Made by a program: the position numbers and the translations under genes
Part shown: positions 1 to 8,942 of the stretch, piece after piece
How the letters are laid out: each line of letters starts with the position of its first letter
Position numbering within the stretch: the stretch's first letter is position 1
The notes under the pieces: generated by a model
Told to the model about the DNA's origin: nothing
What the model saw: the letters and a program-made list of their open reading frames with translations, nothing else
The model's database searches: none
Assembly: GCA_001179505.1 (NCBI GenBank)
Contig: CDMY01000759.1
Coordinates: forward strand, 245,577-267,487
Direction of reading: 5' to 3'
Length of the DNA stretch: 21,911 nucleotides
Source of the DNA: Vitrella brassicaformis
Lineage: Eukaryota; Sar; Vitrellaceae

Positions 1-2
1 AC

Positions 3-752
3 CCCCACTTCGCTGCTGCCGCGGAGACGCTGGCTCGCGCCTTTTGCGGCAGCGAGAAGACCAACCCGGACCCAGCGACAGGGTGGGTATACAGCGGAAC
101 GTGTGATTCCCTGTTGGCTCCCCTTCCCGGCCCGCCGTCGGAGAAGCGTTTGCAGTGGTTCCGCTGGCTCACTAAGATGGCCATGCACTGGGCTCTGCAG
201 AGAGGCGGTGCCTATGCGCTGCTGGACCGGGCGGAACGAGTCGTCGTCGCCGTCACTCTTGTGAGTCCGCCGGGTGCGCCCTCGGTCGATGAGCTCGGGT
301 TCTGTGGGGAGCTGGGTCTCATTTGCAAGGCCGGGCTTCCGCCGTTTTCGACGGATAGCGAGCGTACGGGAGCGGAGTTCGGCAGTTGTATGGATCGCAT
401 GCGGACATTGGAGACGACGCTGGTCAAGGCGCACAAGGAACTAGAGGCGGAAGCGGCAGGGTCTGGCAAGACTGGCGACCTTCACGTCGCCATGGTGGCC
501 GCCGACCCACAGAGGCAGGGACAAGGCGTCGGCTCCGCTCTGCTCCAGCTCGTCTCGGATATCGCCGATGCCGATGCGGTGTCTGCGCACCTCGAGACGC
601 TTGGAGAGCGCAACGAAGGCTTTTATGCCAAGAAGGGGGGGTATCGGCTGGCAAAGAGGGTGGTCGTGCAGCATAAGAACTGTAGGCTGGATCTCGACGG
701 CGGCATTGCGTTGATGGTGAGGCCGGCGAAGTGCCGAGTCGAGCCTGTTTAG
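3..752 (+). CDS. GNAT-family N-acetyltransferase, partial (5' end outside window)
   Basis: The frame is open from the left edge to the TAG at 750-752, so this is the last about 249 residues of a larger protein; no start codon is visible and 114 is only a TTG. The acetyl-CoA binding motif A of GNAT enzymes is clear: a strand LHVAMVAADP is followed by QRQGQGVGSALL (the Q/R-x-x-G-x-G loop) and a helix. Then comes motif B, with LETLGERNEGFYAKKGGYRL, where the Asn and the FY-x-K-x-GY pattern are typical. GNAT enzymes move an acetyl group from acetyl-CoA to an amine; the substrate cannot be told. Upstream of motif A, residues are less conserved and include a charged helix near 400-450. No intron is needed in the visible part. 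The gene converges with the minus-strand gene ending at 1340. Confidence 0.8.
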   Translation, partial: PHFAAAAETLARAFCGSEKTNPDPATGWVYSGTCDSLLAPLPGPPSEKRLQWFRWLTKMAMHWALQRGGAYALLDRAERVVVAVTLVSPPGAPSVDELGFCGELGLICKAGLPPFSTDSERTGAEFGSCMDRMRTLETTLVKAHKELEAEAAGSGKTGDLHVAMVAADPQRQGQGVGSALLQLVSDIADADAVSAHLETLGERNEGFYAKKGGYRLAKRVVVQHKNCRLDLDGGIALMVRPAKCRVEPV

Positions 753-1339
753 CTAGCTGCCATCCCATTACACTGCCGAGGGCGTCGACGGCAGGTCAGC
801 CAATCTGAGTGATACATCGTTGGTGGAGGCCACGGATGCAGCCTCGCTCCACCAGTCACGAGTCACTCACATTGGCTGACCTGCACGAGTATGCCCATGC
901 ACTGCCGTCTGCTCATTCATGCTTCATGAGGACCGACAACGTATCGTTCTTAAAGGACTGCATCTACGTGGCTATGTCGCGGCTATGTGTAAGCACGCAT
1001 TGTTCGGTCGCACGCGAACGCGAACGCAAACAACCTGTCAGTAGTAGGCAGAGACATTGTTTCCCTGCTCATCAATTGTGCGTTGAGATGCATGTGCCTG
1101 TCTGGCATCAGTGCGAGTATGGTTGATCGATCATACACGAGCGTGTGTCATGTCGAGTCAGTCAGTCCACGCCATCACTCATCAGTCTGCTGCTCTGCTG
1201 TTGGTTCACTTGAAGAGTTTTGGGTACCGGTAGTACTTCTTCAGATACAGCCTGCATCAGAGGACAGACAGACAGACAGACAGACAGAACGAGTGAATAA
1301 ATGGTCTTCCTCTTCCTTGGTTGGTGGCGGCTTTGTGGC
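753..1339. other. Intergenic region between converging genes
   Basis: No reading frame here looks coding on either strand. It holds the 3' flanks of two converging genes. A (CAGA)n tract lies at about 1264-1287, and a plus-strand AATAAA is present near 1295, about 540 bases after the GNAT stop. Whether that hexamer is used for polyadenylation in this organism is unknown. Confidence 0.5.
1264..1287. repeat. (CAGA)n microsatellite
   Basis: Six copies of a four-base unit in the intergenic region, read directly from the sequence. Confidence 0.9.
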
Positions 1340-1985
1340 TCACATTCTGAAGGGCCCTGGTTTGTTGAAGTCGATAGGGTGTGTCAGGAAGGGCTCACCG
1401 ACGCCGACCTTCGACGGCTGCACGACGTAATGACAGCAAAGGACAGACACACACAGAAATGCATTTGCAGGCAGAGCGAGAGGCATGATTCATCTCTTGT
1501 TTATGTACCAGTGAAGGCGTGTCGTCTTCGAACGCAATGCGACGCACATTCACCTCTCGTGGAGGAAATGGGTCTAGAGAGACATCAGGCAGACAGCCGC
1601 ACGCACACACAGCAACCAACTGAAATGGATGATTGAATGTCTGTCTCTCTCACCTTCGTCTGAGTGCTCGAGGTAGAAGTCGGTTCGTCGCTCATTCTCG
1701 AGCGGGATCTTCTTCTGCCCAGAGAGACCGTACAAGGGGTAATAGAAAGGCGTCCTGACACACACACGGCACCACAGAGAAACACAGTGAGAGAGGAACA
1801 CAGTCAGGACTGACTCGACTCACTCACCAGATGCCCTTCTTGTCTTGCAGGTTTCGGATGCCCTTGGCCAGCCTCTCGCGCGTCCTCAGTTGTGAGCGAG
1901 GGCTCTTGGGTGTGAGCGAGGAACACTCACAGGCCAACAGCAGCAGGCACAGCAACACGTGCACAGAGATAGACAGCTTCATCAT
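1340..1985 (-). CDS. Small secreted or plastid-targeted protein, function unknown
   Basis: Exons on the minus strand: 1985-1828, 1754-1654, 1573-1554 and 1417-1340, with stop TGA at 1342-1340. Phases agree at each junction (2, 1, 0), giving 118 residues. The start is a double ATG at 1985. Residues 1-22 form a textbook signal peptide: a short basic n-region, then a core such as VHVLLCLLLLAC. A Ser/Thr/Arg/Lys-rich stretch follows (SSLTPKSPRSQLRTRERLAKG) which could be the transit part of a bipartite leader used for complex plastids. The mature part has a motif TPFYYPLYGLSGQKKIP, and the last exon reads VGVGEPFLTHPIDFNKPGPF; both look like conserved coding sequence rather than chance. The third exon is only 20 bases in this model; a longer form to 1509 (donor GTACAT) keeps the same phase and cannot be excluded. 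I do not recognise the family. Confidence 0.6.
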
Positions 1986-2161
1986 CCTGTGCAGGTGTCT
2001 TGTCCCTCTGATTGACTGATGGCTGTCTGTTTCGCGATCCGATCGCCAACGACAATCTGTATGTGTACATGTCTCAAGTCGTCTCGGTGTATACACACAC
2101 GCTTACAAACGAAACTCACACATCAATCAATGGTCAACAAGGCCAAATGGCTGACTGTGGG
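1986..2161. other. Short spacer between two minus-strand genes
   Basis: About 175 bases between the stop of the uS15 gene and the start of the small secreted protein gene, both on the minus strand. It must hold the promoter of the latter. I see no clear TATA box or other motif. Confidence 0.4.
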
Positions 2162-2731
2162 TCAATACAGCATCGGCACGGGACAGTAGCCCACTCCTGG
2201 CTCAGTCGGGTTGTATATCACATAGTCGCCGCGCAATCGCTCCTCACGAACACCTGCACACACACACAGACAGACAGACAGACAGGCAGGAAGACAGGAA
2301 GACACACAGGACGTCACAAATTCTCTCCCTTCTGCGTGCTCTCACTCAGTCACTCACCGTACGGCCACTGTCTCGACACGACAGGAGGGTGCGGCCTCGC
2401 CTCTGCAAACACGCAGTCATGGTTGGCATCTTGAAGCTCGCCTTGTCTGGGTATGGTGCGTCTGTGTGTCTTACTGTTCCAGTCGAGTGGCGGTTCCTCC
2501 ATCGGATGACGAGTGTACCTGGCCCACACATGCGGCAACAGAGAGGAGAACTCCCTTTCCTCCTTACGCCAACTGGCAAGTGTGTGGGTGGGTGGGTGGC
2601 TGGGCTGGCTGACCGTATCTCCTTGCCGTCGGCGACTCTGATAGCTCTGGGTCTGTTTCGGCTCTTCCACAGCTTCATCCGGATGAGGAACTTACACCGA
2701 TCGCCATCCATCCCGATCTGGCTGATGCACT

Positions 2732-2766
<35 letters not shown>

Positions 2767-3618
2767 TGGATGCAGCAAATCAGCCACACATGTACGCAGT
2801 GCTGTGTGAATTGTTGTGTGCCCACCCTCTGTCTGTCTCTTGAGTCAGGCGTCGCAAACCGCACGGGCGTCACCTCTGCACACACCATACAATGCAGGCA
2901 GGCATCGTGTCGATCGACCCTCCCGCGTGTGTGGCCGTCTGTGTGCTCACTGAGGTCTGCGCAGACTTGTTTGTAGAGTTCGAAGTCCTTCTTGTAGAGG
3001 CACTTCATGACTCGGGCGCGGCGGTTGAGGAACTTGGACATCGACCGCTTCTTGATGTGGTCCTTCGGGTTCTGGATAATATGGCGACGCAGATTCAGAA
3101 TCTTCTCCGTCAAGAAACACACTGCAGACGGCACGGGAGAAAGAGCGATGAGTTGGTCAGCCAGACCACAAACAATCATTCTCTGCTTGTGTGCTGGGTG
3201 CTGCCTCACGTGACACAGCGGGGCTGTTGATGTCTGTAGGTCCCCTCTGATACTTGCGCGCCATCGCCCACTTGCGCCAGGTGGCCACATCCATCCGCTT
3301 GGCGCACTTGAGGTGCAGACTCTGCCGCATCTCGGGGCTCAGACTGCCGATGTCGGCCGGTGTCAGCCGCTTGATGTACCCATCGGGGATCCTCGCACGC
3401 TCATCGAGGAACTCTCTCTCGGCCTGCAGGTACCACTGGGTCTTCGGCACGTGCGTCTTCCGAGCAACAACGCCAGTGAACTTAAAGGCCTTCGTGCGGG
3501 CGATAAATCGACGGGCCTCGAGCCGATAGCGGGCTTCTGCTGGCTGCGTGAGCGGCTGGAGGCTGTTTCGGCACAGAGGAGAGCCGGACCAGAGATGCTC
3601 CACTGTCCTCAGCATCAT
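2162..3618 (-). CDS. uS15 (S15-type) ribosomal protein, probably mitochondrial, with long N- and C-terminal extensions
   Basis: Seven exons on the minus strand: 3618-3210, 3121-2951, 2875-2826, 2729-2614, 2572-2475, 2402-2358 and 2253-2162 (TGA at 2164-2162). All phases agree and give 326 residues. The S15 core spans about residues 122-195. The first splice joins TDINSPAV to LCFLTEKI, exactly matching the family pattern TG-SPEVQVALLTERI in length. It is followed by NPKDHIKKRSM and LNRRARVMKCLYKKDFELYKQ, matching the K-D-H-S-R-x-x-L and R-R-x-L-L-x-Y-L-K-x-x-D-x-x-x-Y pattern. Bacterial S15 is about 89 residues; here there are about 120 extra residues before and about 130 after the core. The N-terminus is Arg/Leu/Ser-rich without acidic residues early on, as in a mitochondrial presequence. 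S15 binds 16S/12S rRNA in the small subunit platform. A plastid location is less likely but possible. The downstream exons may be less certain than the first two. Confidence 0.78.
2742..2766. repeat. (CA)n/(TG)n tract in intron 3 of the uS15 gene
   Basis: About 12 CA units on the plus strand. On the transcript strand this reads TG repeats followed by TATATATGCAG, directly at the 3' splice site of exon 4. Confidence 0.9.
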
Positions 3619-3823
3619 GGGCCAAAACCCAGATCTTCACTCATCGGACAAAGATCCACATCAGGCACCTCCACAACAGTGCATTTCTGCACCTGAGCAG
3701 CGGTTTCTGCATTTTTCTCCCGCTTGGCGAGCTTGAAAACGATCCACTTTGGAGCACTGCAAGCTGGGAGAAGAAGTTCTGAGCCCCAAATGTGCGCGTT
3801 GTACACGATTTGTCGCTGAGGAA
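3619..3823. promoter_or_regulatory. Short bidirectional intergenic region (uS15 and prefoldin-like genes)
   Basis: Only 205 bases separate the ATG of the minus-strand uS15 gene (3618) from the ATG of the plus-strand prefoldin-like gene (3824). Both promoters and both 5' untranslated regions must fit here or overlap the genes, so a shared bidirectional promoter is likely. No TATA box or known motif is evident. The call rests on spacing only. Confidence 0.5.
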
Positions 3824-5165
3824 ATGAGCGGTGCGGCGAAAGGCAAGAAGCAGCTGCGCAAGGAGAAGGAGCGCAAGAGGGAGCAGAAGGAGGCCGAGGC
3901 CGCAGAGGCCATCGCACAAGAGAACCAAGCGGTCAGTATAGGTTGAGTCAGTGACCTGACAACTCACCCATTGCTGCATGTTTCTGTGTATGTTTTTTGT
4001 GGCACTGTCAGATAGCCGACTACAGCTTCAAGTACAACGACTATGGCGAGAGGCTGCATGAGATGCGGGCCAGGGTCGCAGAGGCGGAATACGATATCGG
4101 GCGCCTCAACATCACACTCGAATACGTATGTCACTCTTGCACAGTGTGTCCTCGTGGATGTGTGTGTGTGTGTGTGTGCAGCTGAATCAGAATGTGCCCA
4201 ATGGGACGCCGCTGTACAGAAAGGCCGGCCACATGTGCGTGTGGATGCCCGAGAGGAAAACACACACGATGGCGCACACACGGATGAATATGGCCCTTCC
4301 TCTGTTCTCTTTCTGGTCAGTTTCGTGTTGTCCAGCAAGAAGGGCATCTGTCGGCACATCAACAACCAGATGGTCAAGCAAAGCAACGAGCTGCCGCCGC
4401 TCAAGGTGAGCTGCACACCCACTCACTCACCCACCTGGATACTTGCAGCCCATACGGATGTGTGTGTCTGTGTGTGTGTCAGATGGGTGTGGCTCAGGTG
4501 GAGGCGCAGCGCCGCGAGGCCCTCAGCAACATACAGGAGATCGTGTACAATCGACAGAAACGATACCAAAAGGTCAGTCGGCCACAATGCCGCCTATGCA
4601 CAGAGAGAGAGGGCACGACGATGCAACCGTTCCCAGTCTCTCGCCTCTCCCCCTCTGCGCGTCCATGTGTGTGTGTGTGTGTGTTTGTGTTTCAGGTAGC
4701 CAAGCACATGGATACCAAATCGTTGCTGGCGCCCCCGCCGCCCAACCCCACCATATCCAAGACCGATGCCTCCAAACTGTCGTACAAGACACTCGAACAC
4801 AAAATGACCAAAGTGCGCGCGGATGTGTGTGTGTCCCACGCGCACACACAGTGTACACACCTACACGTGAATGCCTATGCCTGCATCCGTGTTCGTGTGT
4901 GCAGGCTGACGGTGTGGTGCGCCCTCTGGTTGGAAGTGAGCAGCGTGATGCTGACGCTGCTGCTGCTCCTGACGCTGGTGCGGCGGAGGGGCCAAGGCCG
5001 GCAGATGGGGCCGATAGAAATGACGGAAAGGCGGCGGAGGAGCGCCCCATTGATGGCAATGGTGATCGTGATGGTGCTGATGAGTTGGGTGGAGGCGACA
5101 GCGAGTGGGTGGACGACCCGGACCCCGACGACGATGGAGATGAGGACGGCAACGACATGGAGTGA
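3824..5165 (+). CDS. Prefoldin-like coiled-coil protein with acidic C-terminal tail
   Basis: Seven exons: 3824-3931, 4012-4125, 4182-4234, 4321-4405, 4483-4572, 4696-4812 and 4905-5165 (TGA 5163-5165). Phases agree throughout and give 275 residues. Residues 1-36 are Lys/Glu-rich (KGKKQLRKEKERKREQKE). Residues 37-74 form a helix with heptad-like spacing. Residues 75-105 hold short strands (VPNGTPLYRKAGHIFVLSS), resembling the beta hairpin and G-R-x-F-x-L motif of beta-class prefoldin subunits such as PFDN1. Residues 106-165 are a second helix. Helix, hairpin, helix is the prefoldin fold, whose subunits pass unfolded actin and tubulin to the CCT chaperonin. Here the arms are followed by a Pro-rich linker (LLAPPPPNP), and by an 86-residue tail rich in Asp, Glu, Gly and Ala ending DDDGDEDGNDME, which canonical PFDN1 lacks. 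It may therefore be a prefoldin-related protein such as a URI-type relative. The exon chain is solid; the family name is moderate. Confidence 0.6.
4159..4178. repeat. (TG)n tract at the 3' end of intron 2
   Basis: Ten TG units directly before the CAG acceptor at 4179-4181 of the prefoldin-like gene. Similar TG-rich runs precede the acceptors at 4482 and 4904. Confidence 0.9.
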
Positions 5166-5955
5166 TTGTGTCCACCTCATTCTGAGTTCTCGTAGTCCAT
5201 CTCTCCATCCTCGTGGGGCCCAGTCGTCCACCAGACGTGTGTGTGTGCTATGCGGCTTTCTCTTTCGTGTCGTGTCGTGTCGTGTGTGTGGTCCTGTCAG
5301 TGTGTCCGTGCGTGCATAGGTGGGTAGCGTGCGTCTGTCTGTATGTCTGTAGATGTGTGTGTGTGTCTGTCTATATGCTATACACACGCATACGTACACA
5401 CCTACATGCATGTACATGTGCGTGATACACTCACACGTACGTATGGAGGGCGGTCCGATCATGCGCATGGACATTGTGAACACGCTAAGCGCTGCGTCAA
5501 CCATGAGGCTCAGCGGCACCCCGTCTCCATAAATTGCCGAGATAACACGGCAACAACTGCCAACTGCGCGCGCGCGCCGCGGGAAGTTTCCCATTGCAAC
5601 GCGTGCGTAACGCGCTGTGTCTGCCGGTGGACTCCTGGATCCATTCGCGGTGATGGAGGATGCATCAGTGTGGCAGAGAAGAATGGTGAGACAGGAGACA
5701 AATCAAACCCCGCAAACCCTACAGAACACACAAAAAAAGGCGTACGTAGGCACCTAACTCGAGAGTGCCGTGTTTGCCCGAGTGCCGTGTGCCACCCAGC
5801 ATCGGTCGCCTAGGGAGGCCGGCTCCTGGAGCTTCGAGCGTCTTCTCTGACCCACCGAAGGTCTTTGTTTGCCCCTGAGGCCATCCCGCCCATCCTTTTT
5901 CGCCCTTCCCCTCCCTCTATTGCGTGCTGCTGTGAAAAAGGGCATCACGGCCAGC
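5166..5955. other. Intergenic region with simple repeats
   Basis: No convincing gene on either strand. It is the 3' flank of the prefoldin-like gene and the 5' flank of the disturbed locus. From 5240 to 5440 it is rich in TG and in repeats of a TCGTG unit (about 5265-5284). An alternating GC run (GCGCGCGCGC) lies near 5567-5578. Short frames here are repeat-driven and have biased composition. Confidence 0.5.
5265..5284. repeat. (TCGTG)n pentanucleotide repeat
   Basis: Four near-perfect five-base units followed by a TG run, read directly from the sequence. Confidence 0.8.
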
Positions 5956-7940
5956 ATGGCGCAGCCCTATCCTGGTGTTGACCGCCTCAAGTGGAAGAAC
6001 CGTTCCCTCAAGAGGTGCATCGCGAGGCTCGAGCGAGAGGCGGCGGAAAACGAGGCCAAGTTGGCCAGCACGGAGGCCCAGCTGGAGGCCCAGAAAGATC
6101 ATGGCAAATGAAGCACAAGAAGGGCGGCGTTAAGCTCCTCGAGGTCGCCAAGGACAAGACCCACTGGGCGCACAGTGCAGGAGTCTGCGGCTGGCTTCTC
6201 GTGCGCCGTCTTCTCTAAGGCCTATGCAGAGGTCAGTGGCTCTAGCGGCGGTGACTGGATGGGCGAATGGATGGGCGATCACTGTGTTTCTGTGTGCATG
6301 TATTTAGGTGTGTGTTGCTGTGTATTCCAGGACGACTCGTTTGGCTTCAAGGACAAAGAACGCCAAGCACTGGAAGAACTCCGAGACCAACTCATTGTTC
6401 GGAGCCTTCTTCTTGGCATTGTTTGGCTCTTTCATCACCGGCACCGCCAACTCGATCGTAAGCGTCCGAAAAAAGACAGCGGATACAGATGTGTGTGCAC
6501 TGCGTGATCTGCGACCTGTTCACCACGGGAGACAGATTCGGCCTGCAGCGGGTAGGTGAGATGATCACCGACGGCGGCTGGACCGTGAAGACCCTGCAGA
6601 TCACCCCCCACACGCCCGACCTCAATGTGACCCTCACACTCCCGGCGCCCCCCCGCACCCGGTGGCCTCCCTCATCGGACGGCCATCCCTCCCACACCAT
6701 CACCTTGTACAAAGATATTGGGAAGACAGAGATCGACAGGCAATTCTCTGCGGCCAAGATCAAGAGAGCGGCTTCTCTTGCCTCTACCGTGGCGTCTATA
6801 CCGGCAAGAACGGGGAGACCCATGAAGCCGCCTTCAAGGTCGTGGAGCGGGCCTACCTCGCCCAGTGTCTGGACTGGAAATGTTTTAAAGCAGCAGCCGC
6901 GCTGCTGACTGAAGAAGAAGCTGCCAGCACCTTGTCCCCCCACTGGCATTCCGCAACAGCAAGATGGGGACGACAATCGCAGAGGCAGGGGCGCAAGCAG
7001 GCGAGGAGCAGGACTGTTTCATCCTCGTGCTGCCGTGGCTTAGCAGTAAGAGACACCGATCTGAAAGACGTCTAGCCTGCTTCATCTGATTCTCTGTCTG
7101 CAGTTGGTCTCCCCCAGTCCCAGTCGACGTACATCGATATATACTACCACGTGCACGAGTACAACTTTGGCGAGATCTCACGCCGCCACCTCTTCCACTC
7201 TCTCCCACAGCCATTTCATCGATCAAGGAGGAGGTCATTGTTGGCCTGCCAGGCCTCTTCTATTTTGCTCTGGCCCACCTCTCGGCGGCCAAGTCGATGA
7301 AAAGGCTGGGACTGGACAACCTTGTCAACGATGTATTGCTCAAGAGAGAGGAACTAATGCAAGGTCTCAAGCAGCCGAGCCGCAACACTATACCCCCACT
7401 GGCACCCTCGCCCATCCCCTCCCCCCCTTCCCCCCCTCCTGCCTTGCAAGGGCGCCATCTTCATCGACTGTGGCAACATGCTGTTGGGAGAGGTCCACGA
7501 GGGGAAGACGGTCGTCCAGCTGCCACTTGACTCTGAAACGCGGATTAAGACTGGCAAGATCCCTGCCTACGCGTGGGGGTGCATCTTGCCTGAAATGGCA
7601 GTCACGTATTTCCACGGACTCGAAGACGACGACACGTTTTGGGAGGACCTTGGCCTGAGCCCCTCGGGCACAGCAGCGGAGAGGGAGGAGACCGAAAGGC
7701 TCAAGAAGCTGTACTGGGCAACTATAGGGCAGCTCGCGGACAGGGGACTGGTGGAGAAAGAAGAGGAAACCGGAAAGCCGTGTACTCTCTGCCTGGGAGA
7801 CACAGCGATCAGCTTCGCCGGAGGCGAGCTGATCCGCCACGTTGTCTCCGGCGCTCGAAGCGACGACCTGTCCATCGAGAAGACAGAAGATTGGTCCGCC
7901 GCGCTGGACCCGGTCGTGGCAACCAGACACACGAGGGCAG
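5956..7940 (+). pseudogene. Coiled-coil / transmembrane / protein-kinase-like gene with several frame breaks
   Basis: Coding-quality pieces follow one another but in changing frames. From ATG 5956 a 51-residue frame (WKNRSLKRCIARLEREAAE) is coiled-coil-like and stops at 6111. The next frame continues with MKHKKGGVKLLEVAKDKTHW. Exon 6331-6457 holds a membrane segment (LFGAFFLALFGSFITGT) and a good donor (GTAAGC); exon 6549 onward starts RVGEMITDGGWTVKTLQI. A kinase-like N-lobe follows: SGFSCLYRGVYTG (glycine-loop-like), AAFKVVER (Lys near 6836, as in VAIK), and hinge CFILVLPWLS ending at the donor at 7046. After the acceptor at 7103 comes YIDIYYHVHEYNFGEISRRH, then LGLDNLVNDVLL in the place of the catalytic loop. 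Exon 7451-7940 gives IFIDCGNM (DFG position, Phe replaced by Cys) and AYAWGCILPEMAV, resembling helix F. No HRD motif is seen. Shifts are needed near 6107, 6173, 6355, 6770, 6935 and 7205. This could be a decayed pseudokinase gene, sequence error, or unusual splicing that I failed to resolve. Confidence 0.5.
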
Positions 7941-8296
7941 GTGAGTACTCAAGTAGGGAGCATTGTGTCTCTGCACTTATGTCTGCTGTCGTGGGTGCAG
8001 ATCGCTGCCTACATTTTATATTCTGATGGCCTGGTGACAAGACTTCTGCGTCCGAGAAGCTCTTTTGCTCGAGCGTGGCGGCCGCCCGTGCATTTGTGTG
8101 GGGCCGTCAGTGTCGACGGCCCCAAGTGGTGCATCCAGTGACCATGTGGGGGGGAGAGAGTTGAGGAGCACAAGGCCAGCATCGCCGGCGCATGGTAGCC
8201 ATGGACGGGGGGAAACCAAACGAGAAAGGCAGTAGGCAGCACATCTGTATGCGTGTGCATCTGTGTGTGCGTGTTTTTGTGCATCGCATCAATCAG
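7941..8296 (+). other. Intron-like or decayed sequence between kinase-like and zinc-finger pieces
   Basis: It begins with a good donor (GTGAGTAC after 7940). The first copy of the 17-base motif CTGCCTACATTTTATAT lies at 8004-8020, just after a CAG at 7997-7999. The rest holds no frame I would call coding, although a short frame (KLFCSSVAAARAFVWG) near 8060-8100 might be a relic. Confidence 0.35.
8004..8020 (+). repeat. 17-base dispersed motif, copy 1
   Basis: CTGCCTACATTTTATAT, identical to copy 3 and one base different from copy 2. Read in one frame it encodes AAYILY. Confidence 0.7.
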
Positions 8297-8858
8297 GGTG
8301 ACCTACGGGATGCCGTTGGAGGGCCGCTTCAACACCGGCACCAAGAAGGAGCAGTACGTGAACACCGCCTGCGTCAAGTGCGGCTGCCTCGCCATCTATG
8401 AGCTGCGTAAGTGTGCCTCGAGGGAAGGCAATGAATGCACACACGCCTCGCACACGTGTGTGTGTATGGTGACCTGCCTGTGTGTGTATATGTGTGTGTC
8501 TTCTGTTCTGTGTGTGTGCAGCCCGCCACAAGGTGCGGCTGTGCTCAGAGTGCGCGGACGTAAGGACACGCAGAGCGTTGAGGGCCACAAGGACACATGC
8601 AACATGCAACATGCATTGCAGCGCCGCAGGCGTCTCAAGCGCCGCGTGGCTCGCCCGCAGCCGCACGACGGGTGAGTGAATCCATCTATCCATCCATCCA
8701 TGCATGCGGCAATGGATCCATTCATGCGTTCCTTCATGCACACATCGGCTGTGTGATGTTTGTGTCTGTTTTCTTGGTGTAGGGTGCCCGACGTTGAGAT
8801 GGCTGACGCACCGCAGCAGCAGCCACCCTACTGGGAGCGACCCTTGGCCTATCGCCAG
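8297..8858 (+). CDS. Partial gene: Cys4 zinc-binding segment with Arg-rich tail
   Basis: Four exons join in phase: 8297-8406, 8522-8559, 8622-8671 and 8783-8858, each with clean GT and AG borders. The product includes TACVKCGCLAIYELPRHKVR then LCSECADRRRRLKRRVARP. This is a C-x2-C ... C-x2-C pair with about 18 residues between, the spacing of a treble-clef or ribbon zinc site, followed directly by an Arg/Lys-rich stretch that could bind nucleic acid. It then reads VEMADAPQQQPPYWERPLAYRQ. No start codon is assigned; the first exon enters from an acceptor at 8296 whose upstream partner I could not find in phase. Past 8858 the frame runs to a stop within about 15 codons, while a neighbouring frame (YKGSGPADSGRADECVKRLG) looks coding, so a frame break near 8857 is likely. 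It may originally have been one gene with the F-box protein downstream. I do not know its family. Confidence 0.45.
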
Positions 8859-8942
8859 GTACAAGGGCTCTGGGCCGGCAGACTCTGGGCGCGCCGATGA
8901 GTGTGTGAAGCGACTCGGGACTATCTTCTTGCTCTGGGTGCC

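Noticed and set aside
2600-2950. An early stop for uS15 by joining exon 2 directly to the exon at 2717 (ending RSV-stop)
   Set aside because: It gives a short C-terminus but leaves four well-bordered downstream exons orphaned; adding exon 2875-2826 makes every later phase agree.
2346-3290. A single 314-residue minus-strand frame over the uS15 region
   Set aside because: It reads through at least three introns with GT/AG borders and includes TG-repeat translation (runs of Cys-Val). The spliced model matches the S15 family pattern exactly at the first junction.
4443-5165. Alternative start of the acidic-tail protein at 4443 in one long frame
   Set aside because: The frame crosses three introns with clear GT/AG borders, and its upstream part is TG-repeat translation and out-of-frame sequence.
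5165-5955. Small frames and TG-rich repeats considered as a gene, tRNA or CRISPR-like array
   Set aside because: Repeats are simple-sequence without spacers, no cloverleaf is visible, and the frames follow the repeat composition.
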